Below are positions 27,878 to 34,566 of a DNA stretch of 34,566 bases, in pieces. A model generated the notes under the pieces. The model saw nothing but the letters and a program-made list of their open reading frames with translations. It made no database searches and was not told the DNA's origin. This stretch comes from Chara braunii (lineage: Eukaryota; Streptophyta; Charophyceae; Charales; Characeae), in assembly GCA_003427395.1 (NCBI GenBank), contig BFEA01000096.1, positions 1,767,329-1,801,894 of the forward strand, given 5' to 3'. Position 1 is the first letter of the stretch, and each line of letters starts with the position of its first letter. Both the position numbers and the translations under genes were made by a program.

Positions 27878-28419
27878 TCATAGGTAGGGGAAATAGCTAT
27901 GGCTGTCAGGCAGTGCGATTTTCACTTTTTACTGTCTACAGACATACAATTTCGATATCCCCAGTCTAATTACAACTATCAGACTCGCCACAGGGACTTG
28001 AGCAAGGAACACACTTACTTCAGGTCAAAGCACTGGAAGAAGCTGAACTGGCTATGACTCCCATCTCGCCAGTTTCTTCAACTCACTATTCCTGGTGCTC
28101 CCACGTTCCAAATCTCCTGAAACTTGGTGATACTGTAGTCCTTGATATGGCGATTAATCCCCACTAGTCAGATCCACTGTATCTCACCCAGAATCTGAAA
28201 CTCGACATACCCCTTGGTATCTCGACACCAGCAGACCCAGGCCACTGAGCATTGAATCGCCACCAATCTCTATGTCATACCAACCGCCACACACTCTTCA
28301 CCAACACCCTACTGAGCGCAATCCTGAAGATGCAATTTCAGCATGAAACCTGACGTTAGAAACTCTCAGGTAGTGATGGCTGCCTCAGTCCATCATCTCG
28401 CCACTGTTTGGGTCCGATC
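27878..28419. other. Non-coding; possible leader of an LTR element in minus orientation
   Basis: No frame is supported. If the feature at 28420-29293 is an LTR with a primer site, this would be its leader. The sequence ends abruptly at the start of the Penelope-like copy. Confidence 0.35.
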
Positions 28420-29293
28420 TGCTCCGATACCTACTGTTATGAACATGATTGTTTGTTGAAATTTTATCAGCACTCACTCACAGGAACTCCCGTACACGCC
28501 CATACATGCACATAAGGAAGGGGAGAGGTAGTGTGGTACGAAGCTGATCCGTAGCTTCGGGCCGAAGCTCTATACAGACTATCCTAAGCCGCCGGTACCC
28601 TTCGTTCTCACAGATCGCTCTTGCTGGGGCGACTTGATAGACTTGGCGAAGAGGTACATCTCGCCAGTACAGATTGACTATAAGGCTTTGACAGAGCCAT
28701 CAAAGTTCGAACATCTCAGACGAGGGATTTTTTCTCAGCCGTATCTTCCTACACTGTGGGAGGAGTTTTGTGCCATGGTTGATTTCCGTATCATGGGTCT
28801 TGGGTGGAAATGCTCAGAACTAGCAGGTTTCAGGTGGCTCTACATTCGGAGGCAGCAGACTCAGAAAGTACGGGGACATGGTTCGGGGCACAAGAAACAC
28901 ACAGCAAATGAGAGAACAAATGAGAAAATTTAGAGGGATGAGTGAGAACTCCTAACTGGTGCTGGCCATGCCCTCTACATATGTACTTTCTGAGATTATT
29001 ATGAGTTCTCATTCTTCCCTCATCTGATTCCCTCACCTGACCTTGTCTTTGCTTGAGTCAGTCAGTCTTACTTTTGCATTGTCATTGTTGATGGCTGCAT
29101 TTCTCTGGTGATTATGTCACAGTTCTCAAAATCAGTAAATTGACAAAACGATGCATGCATGCCACACCACAATTTTATGATTATTATTTGCATGATTCTC
29201 TGCTGTTCCGAATCACAATTAAAAATTCCTAAGACAGGGGTCTGGCGAAGACCATAATTGAAGGGTCTCGCTCGAAGCCGGGCGCACACAACA
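28420..29293 (-). repeat. Possible LTR and primer-binding site remnant
   Basis: On the minus strand the segment would begin TGTTGTGTGCGCCC (29293) and end TTCATAACA (28435). After two more bases comes GGTATCGGAGC (about 28430-28420), one base off the GGTATCAGAGC that pairs with initiator-Met tRNA. TG...CA ends plus this site support an LTR of about 859 bp. No second copy is in the window. A frame of about 99 codons on the plus strand (28634-28933) lies inside and has no known domain; I do not call it a gene. Confidence 0.38.
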
Positions 29294-29325
29294 GGAAGGG
29301 ATTTGATTTATTTAATTTATTTTAT

Positions 29326-29770
29326 TTATTGCAAACAAGCATCCAAAATCCTGCGTGACATCCTGTTGGCTTTCCGGTCGCTTGAAGTGGCCCGACTGGA
29401 AAAAGTGCGACAAAGCGTAGTAGTCTTGTTCCTCTGACAGACTTTACAACTGCGGACATATTCTATGTCGTTTTTCATTCTTGGCCATGTGTACGCGTGC
29501 ATAGGTTTGTTAATGTCTTCTGCCAACCGAAGTGTCCCTCTGTATCATGGCATTCCCCTAGGATCAGATTGCGGATTTCCTCATTGTTGGGAACGCATAG
29601 GAGGTCGAATAAAGTAGTCTTCTCGAAAAGCAAACCCTCTGTAGTGCGGTAATCTGGTTAGTCTCTGGGGCCTCCTTAACTTTCTTGAGGAGGTCACTAT
29701 AGATAGGGTCCTGTGCATACGCCTGTCTAACTTTTTCCTGCAGGTCACTCCCCATGTCCAGATAGTGCAC
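29326..29770 (-). pseudogene. pol: Integrase N-terminal zinc module, element 2
   Basis: Frame one gives MGSDLQEKVRQAYAQDPIY and a GECHDTEGHFGW segment (first two His). After a frameshift near 29525 come YTWPRMKNDIEYV and RSCKVCQRNKTT (two Cys). The HHCC ligands are all there but in two frames. The sequence loses similarity after about 29395, so the catalytic Asp, Asp and Glu are gone. This fixes the 3' break of the element. Confidence 0.75.
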
Positions 29771-30295
29771 TATGGCTCCTACTCAGAGCATCCACAACTA
29801 CATTGTACTTGCCCTTCACTGGCTTGAGCTCAAAGTCATACTGGTCTATCTCAGCGGCCCACCTAGTCAGCTTAGGTGTCATTTTGGCCTGTGTCTTTAA
29901 CCATCTAAGCATCTCGTGGTCTGAATACACTTTGAAGTGCCTCCCAAGCAGATAATGCTTCCAGTGCTCTAAAGCTTGCCTGAGAGCGTAGAGTTCTCTC
30001 TCGTACGTCGAGGTAACAACCTTCTCTGAGGGCATCCTCGCTGACATGAACTCTATGGGTCTGTAGCCGTTGTCGTCGTCCTGCTTCAACACGATGCCTA
30101 TTCCATATTGACTCGTGTCCGTGGTGACGACAAACAGCAAAGATGGATCTGCTACCTTGAGGACAAGATACTCTATCAATGCGTGCTTTAGTTTCTTTAG
30201 CGTAGACGTGCAATTTTTATCCCATTGCCAGATTGCCTCTTTCTTGAGCAACGTGCGCAAGGGAGCGACGATAGTAGAGGAGAGTTTATACACAT
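29745..30295 (-). pseudogene. pol: RNase H of element 2, joined to a protease-RT lead-in by deletion
   Basis: APLRTLLKKEAIWQWDK is the RT-RNase H connection. It is followed by TTDTSQYGIGIVLKQDD, YERELYAL, HFKVYSDHEML and YNVVVDALSRS. Ahead of it the sequence jumps straight from KKEGELRMCI, the start of RT, in another frame. The palm domain with the YxDD site, roughly 200 residues in element 1, is therefore missing at about 30285-30300. Confidence 0.85.
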
Positions 30296-30296
30296 G

Positions 30297-31378
30297 CGCA
30301 ACTCTCCTTCCTTTTTTGGGACAAACAAAACTGGTGCTCCAAAAGGAGACGAACTGGACCTGATCCAACCTTTCTCAAGGAGCTCATCCAACTGCTTACG
30401 CAACTCCTCTAACTCTCTAGGGGACATCCTGTAGACTGCTCCCTTACGAGTTTTACTGCCAGGCTCTATCTCTATCCTGTGCTGGATTGGCCACGACACT
30501 ACTCTTGTCGGCGGCTCAGATAAATCTTTAAACTCTTCCAACAGCTTGGCAATGGCTGGATCCGTGGAACTAACCTCTTCCTTAGGCTCAGTGGCAGGTC
30601 TAACATACACTACAAAGACCTGATCCTCTAACTGCTGCTTTTTCACTAATCGCGGGAACGCGGGAACACTGAGACAACAATGTGCCAGCGAGTTGTCTAC
30701 TCCTGACACATGGAATAGGCAGGCAGTCTTAACCTTGCCAGACGGACTAGGGAGCCTACACTCATGCTCTCTCAAGTGGAGTGTGGCCCCTGTTGCCTCT
30801 CCCCAGTCCATGCCTAGGACTATGTCAAATGGAAGGTCATCCTGTACGAGGAGAGTCAGGGAATGGAAAACTTTCCCCACCTTCCCATCTTTCTCTAGGC
30901 GAAAGTACGCCTGGACTCCCTCTACGTAGTCCTCAACACGCATAATGCGGTTGTCTGCGAGGACACTAACTATGGGGTCTTCCAACTTTTGAACTTTTAA
31001 TCCTAGCCTCAACTTTTTCAACACTCTACGACTAATATAACTCCGGGTGGCCCTTGAGTCTATAAGGACCCCAACTCTACTCCTGAAAACGTCTACATCT
31101 ACTAATACTAGCTGCCCTTCGCTATCTTTCTTCATCTTGGCCCAGGCAGGCATCCTCTGCTTCAATTCTTCTGCCACGCCTGTGAGGGACGTGCCAAGAG
31201 AGACGCTGACACAAGCAGTCTCTGGACAGCTAACTAGGCACAGGCCTGCAACCTCTGCCGAAGGCTCATGTGGTGTGGGAGTTTCCTCTACGCGCGCGCT
31301 CGCTTCCCCACATGGCCTAGAAGTAGGGGCAGTTGCGACCCCTACCGGCGGCTGCCTTTTAACTCCTGGGCAGCCCAT
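30297..31378 (-). pseudogene. pol: Protease and RT lead-in, element 2
   Basis: The frame overlaps the end of gag and lies in its -1 frame. It carries RVGVLIDSRATRSYIS, where the protease active-site triad D-S-G has become D-S-R (AGG codon). DLPFDIVLGMDWG follows as the second motif. HRIEIEPGSKTRKGAVYRM and LDELLEKGWIRSSSSPFGAPVLFV are the RT lead-in. It ends at the deletion. There is no other stop in this stretch. Confidence 0.87.
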
Positions 31379-33291
31379 CGGGCTTGTTTATATTTAGGAC
31401 AATATTTGATGATATGGGCAGTGTCACCACAATAAATGCACTGCCCCTGCTCAATTTGCTGCTGCCAAATTCTTTGGTCCAGGCCCAGATCTTCCCAGGG
31501 CCGGCCTTGTGGCCAGCCTGGGTGCCAACGTCCTGACCTTTGAGGTGACCTGCCACCTCGTCGCTGTGGGAACCGTTTACGGCCTTGACGATTTCGCGGG
31601 GGACCTTTACCCCTACCTCCCTCTTGGCGGTCCCTTGGGCCGCCAACTCCCTGAGCGCCCAATCCTCGGCCTCCCATGGCCTGGCCCCTTTGGCCTTGGC
31701 CTCCTCCTCTACCTTGCGGCCTCCCTCCACCCGTGACAAGAACATAGGACCTCCCCTGCCCCACGCTACTGTCCTCATCCTCGAGGCCCCACTCAATCTG
31801 ACTATATGGGACCTCGTCTGTACCACCTTCTAGAGTGAGGATTATGTGATCCTTGGCCTTGACTTGGCCAGAGATGGTACGACCTTTCCACTTTTTGCCC
31901 TTATCTAAGTCCTTGTGCGAGAAAGTGGAAACTGGCATGGACTTGGCCTCGAACAACACCACTTCTCTACTGAGCGCATCATACATCATAGTGGGCTGTT
32001 GGGATTTGTCGAAGAAATGTCCTCGTAAGGGCTCAGGCATGGCACGATAGAAGAGTTGGACCAGTTGGGACTCAGTCACCCCATGGTCCGGGACGGCCAC
32101 CAGGTCGTCCATAACGGCCTTGAGTGCCTTGGCACTCCTCCACTGCCGTGAGTGGATGGTTTGGAGTTTGTCAGAGGCTCTTACGCCCCTGCGAAGATCA
32201 GCGAATCGCTCCCTGAGGAGCTTGAAGAATTGAGGAAGCGGGGTGACCTTGGAATAAGCGACCATGTTGTTCTCGCAACCGGCCGCGCGCGCAAGGGACC
32301 TAGCAAAACTAGCTGCTTCCTCCTTGAGGGATTGGAAGGCTACAAGGACCTGGTCGTCCTGTACGATATGCTGTAAGTAAACATAGCTGTTTACACTAGC
32401 CTCCCAGTTATCGAAATCCTCCTCAGGCTTTCCGTCGTACGCGTCTGGGAACTTAAGCTTAACTGGTTCCTTGCAGGGTCTGGCCTCGCTCTCGACGGTG
32501 GCTACTGCTTTGGCACCCTCAATGGTGCCTTCACAGAACTTCCCCACGTTATCTCTCAATCGCCTGACTTCGGCCCCAACGTGGGTAACCATGTCGCGCA
32601 CAAACTCTCGAAACCTTGACCGCATGGCACTCAGGGCCACATCGTGACCCTAGTTGGCTTGGCATTCCTCCAGCCAGGCCTCACTCAATACCTCCAAATA
32701 TCCCAGCATCTTGTCTATTTTGGCAGAAACATCTGCCTGCGCTTGCACTTCTTGCCTACAGGTTCTCACCTTCTCCACTTTTGTGGTCAACCGATTAACT
32801 TCCTCCCTCCTCTTCTTCTCCCTCTTCATTCTCAACTTCCACTCCAACTTCTTTTCCTCCTCTGTCTCCTGTCATCCCAGGGGGTCCTCAATCGTTGCTA
32901 GTGCCCTGGCAAACGCTTCCTTCTCCTCTTGTGGCACATACAACTGTGCCTCCTCATCTTCCCCCAACGATAAAGTGGCTATCCACTCACTGATCTTCTT
33001 CTCCATCTTTGCATCCTCATTCGTCGTGCCACTACTCTCCCCTTTTGCTTCCCTGCGTCTTCTCTCTTCTGCTTCCTCTGCTGCCGCTTCTTCCTCGGCA
33101 GCCTTTTTCTTCTCCTCCATCTCCTCCTCCAATTTCTTCATTTTCGCCGCCTGCTCCTCTGCGATTGCTTTCAATTTCACTTGCTTTAGGAACTCTTTGC
33201 TCTCTCTATTCTCTTTCACTAAGGCGGCCATCTGCTCTTGTTGAGCCTGGGTATAGGGGCTAGTGCTCTTCCCACTACGGGTGTCAACCAT
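31342..33291 (-). pseudogene. gag: gag of element 2, two stops in an otherwise open 650-codon frame
   Basis: It starts at ATG 33291 (MVDTRSGKST). An N-terminal coiled coil rich in Glu/Lys/Ala follows (EEEMEEKKKAAEEEAAAEEA). A capsid region has FPDAYDGKPEEDFDNWEASV, LRERFADLRRGVRA and FYRAMPEPLRGHF. A Gly/Arg-rich basic tract precedes a zinc knuckle, CIYCGDTAHIIKYC (C-x2-C-x4-H-x4-C), near 31400-31430. TGA at 32872-32874 and TAG at 32650-32652 are the only in-frame breaks. Gag binds and packages the element RNA. Confidence 0.9.
31357..31363 (-). promoter_or_regulatory. Candidate -1 frameshift heptamer at the gag-pol overlap
   Basis: On the minus strand G TTA AAA lies in the gag frame, 12 bases before the gag stop. 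The pol frame is -1 to gag and opens only just upstream, after a TAA at about 31391-31393. G_TTA_AAA resembles the known slippery site G_UUA_AAC. Confidence 0.4.
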
Positions 33292-33459
33292 GGTGATTAG
33301 TGCACAACCAGGTTAACGGTTCGAAACCTCACCACTTAGACTCTAACCCCTGACTGACAAACTTACTGACTCAATCTAAAGACTCACAGAATACGGACAG
33401 GGATCCTGTCAACTAGGGTCTCTAGCCTAGACGTACTCTAAGGCTGTCACTACTAGACC
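33292..33459 (-). other. Leader between possible LTR and gag, element 2
   Basis: Non-coding. On the plus strand it includes GGTTCGAAACC (33318-33328). Confidence 0.4.
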
Positions 33460-33871
33460 TGTTGCTAATCAGGAGGCATTTAAGGAGATCCCCCGTAGCT
33501 CCTCGGGAATTATTTAACGTCGCAAACAGGACGACGCGATCAGCAGGTCTCTCAACACTTAGACTGCCTGTTGTGCAGCCCACAACTCAGCTTTTCGCGC
33601 CTACCGTGCCACACCGAGCAGCCCGCCGGTCTGTACCAGTCCTTGGGAGGGTTCGTGTCCTCTGGGACAGTCGAGTCGTCAGACACAGTCTTTAGCCCTA
33701 CTTAGTCCGGTAGGGGTTTGGTCAACAAGGCCCTATCCTTCATCCACAGAGTTCCTACACCTAGACAAAAGAGACTCAATGCAGAAAGAAGAGACAGACA
33801 GACTTGACCCAGCAAGTACCACAGGGTGTGTGCACATCCATAGGGCGAGGGGTAGGCTGAAGGCTTGGCGA

Positions 33872-33878
33872 GATTATA
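33872..33878 (-). promoter_or_regulatory. TATA-like site
   Basis: TATAATC on the minus strand, 26 bases downstream of the end of the W-box-like array. Confidence 0.35.
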
Positions 33879-33903
33879 CTGGCTCTAGCTCGGTCAGAAT
33901 CGT

Positions 33904-34067
33904 GGTCAACGGTCTTGGTCGACGCCTTGGTCAACGCCGGTCAACCTTGAAGTCAACCCCCGGTCAACTCTGGTCAACGTCGGGCAACACCTCCGGTCAA
34001 CTCCCGGTCAACCCCGATCAACGCACGGTCAATGACTGGTCAACTCTCCAGGTCAACCCCGGTCAAC
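33904..34067 (-). promoter_or_regulatory. Array of 11 W-box-like sites (TTGACC)
   Basis: GGTCAA on the plus strand starts at 33904, 33929, 33939, 33962, 33972, 33995, 34006, 34027, 34038, 34051 and 34061. Variants AGTCAAC, GATCAAC, GGTCGAC and GGGCAAC (twice) lie between. On the minus strand each reads TTGACC, the core bound by WRKY factors. Spacing of 10-11 bases is frequent, so tandem amplification of an 11-bp unit is likely. Confidence 0.8.
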
Positions 34068-34438
34068 GTCGGGCAACTTCTCCGGTCGGCTATGGCTGCC
34101 AGCTTCACTTTCCCTCACCAACCTTCTTCTTCTCTTCACCTTCCTCAACTCCTTTCACCCCGGCTGTCTCCTTTCTTTTTTTTTTTTTTTTTTTTTTTGA
34201 TCGTTTTTTTTTTGCCTTCCTCCTGCCTTCTCAGCCCAAACTCTACCATTCGTGTTGAACCTGCCAGGCTTTTGCCACGCCAATCCACACGGCTCCTTTC
34301 TTTTTTTTTTTTTTTTTTTTTTTGATCGTCTTTCCCTTCACCTCCTCGGCTATGGCTTCTCTCTCCCTTCTCAGTCTAACCCTCTGTCCTCTCTCACGTC
34401 CTCCTTCTTCGTCACTCCATGGTGCAAGCTTCGCGGCT

Positions 34439-34485
34439 ATGGCTGCTTCCTTCCTCCTCGTGGGACTGCACGGCGCACTTCACAG
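34439..34485 (+). other. Possible first exon ending at CAG|GTAAGT
   Basis: ATG at 34439 opens MAASFLLVGLHGALH and meets a perfect donor CAG|GTAAGT at 34486. The short peptide is signal-like. The same bases are the proposed LTR start on the other strand (TGTCACTTACCTG), so this may be coincidence. The window ends before any acceptor. Confidence 0.15.
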
Positions 34486-34514
34486 GTAAGTGACAACCAA
34501 ACTTGTATTGCTCA

Positions 34515-34518
<4 letters not shown>

Positions 34519-34561
<43 letters not shown>
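34519..34561. repeat. (CT)n microsatellite at window edge
   Basis: CT dinucleotides run to near the last base. Confidence 0.95.
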
Positions 34562-34565
<4 letters not shown>

Positions 34566-34566
34566 G

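Larger units (their letters stand above)
29326..34495 (-). mobile_element. Second Ty3/gypsy element, internally deleted and 3'-truncated (element 2)
   Basis: Minus strand order: possible 5' LTR (34495-33460), gag (33291-31342), protease (31378-30297), then a junction where the RT core is missing, RNase H (about 30290-29745) and an integrase zinc module (to about 29330). The integrase catalytic core, 3' LTR and right end are absent. It resembles element 1 in domain order and in RNase H words (YERELYAL, VYSDH, KGKYNVVVDALSR) but is clearly a different family. Confidence 0.88.
33460..34495 (-). repeat. Possible 5' LTR of element 2
   Basis: On the minus strand it would start TGTCACTTACCTG (34495) and end GATTAGCAACA (33460). 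TGT...ACA ends and a position just upstream of gag fit an LTR, but no partner copy is present to prove it. It contains the GGTCAA array, a TATA-like site and two long T/A tracts each followed by GATCG (34177-34204 and about 34299-34328). Confidence 0.42.

Noticed and set aside
28634-28933. 99-codon plus-strand frame (DLAKRYISPVQIDYKAL)
   Set aside because: No ATG start, no known domain, and it overlaps a possible LTR; not enough to call a gene.
33318-33328. GGTTCGAAACC as a tRNA T-arm / pol III B box
   Set aside because: The following bases reach CCA far too soon for an acceptor stem, and no A box or cloverleaf is found upstream.
33462-34325. Plus-strand frames over the element 2 upstream region
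   Set aside because: They run through the GGTCAA array and poly-T tracts (Phe runs) and are antisense to the element; no domain.

Overview
The window reads as repeat-rich nuclear DNA of a eukaryote, most likely from the green lineage. A large-genome charophyte alga such as Chara would fit, but that is inference from style, not proof. The evidence is two Ty3/gypsy LTR elements (one ending in a chromodomain-like segment), an hAT transposase relic, a Penelope-like retroelement with its endonuclease domain at the N-terminus, introns with GT donors, very long microsatellites, and two assembly ambiguities (one N at 17652, a 45-N gap at 18921-18965). No rRNA, tRNA, CRISPR or bacterial operon was seen. 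Only two segments look like host genes: the first exon of an FkbM-type methyltransferase (877-1571, +) and a Cys/His-rich double RING-like ORF (3373-3918, -).

Layout. 1-876: microsatellite and pyrimidine-rich upstream DNA. 877-3149: methyltransferase exon 1, then a putative intron holding degenerate copies of the exon edge and a 347-bp tandem repeat, with a doubtful terminal exon. 3354-3397: a perfect AT-rich palindrome where the RING-like ORF ends. 3990-12438: a full-length but decayed Ty3/gypsy element with both LTRs and a 4-bp target duplication (AAAG). 12439-15488: a dispersed repeat family with GAA-type tails, triplet and C-rich minisatellites, and a CA tract. 15489-17494 (-): hAT transposase pseudogene. 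18485-18845: a GATC-dense satellite. 18921-19711: gap, GA/CT/CA tracts, two hairpins and a U6 snRNA fragment. 19740-20470 (-): truncated copy of the 5' part of the Penelope-like element. 20466-22645: local satellites and duplications. 22989-24110: third copy of the dispersed repeat and a 203-bp duplication. 24177-27877 (-): the main Penelope-like element. 28420-29293: possible LTR plus primer-binding-site remnant. 29326-34495 (-): second Ty3/gypsy element, with its reverse transcriptase core and integrase core deleted.

How it works together. Nothing here is an operon. The window is mainly layered, inactivated transposons. The most interesting non-coding signals are dense arrays of transcription-factor-like motifs in the control regions of the two LTR elements. 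Element 1 has TGACGTGGCA repeats in its leader and a 31-bp G-box-like repeat amplified in its 3' LTR. Element 2 has eleven GGTCAA (W-box-like) units just upstream of a TATA-like site. Several nonsense codons in element 1 sit where Gln or Arg is expected, consistent with C-to-T decay of methylated DNA.
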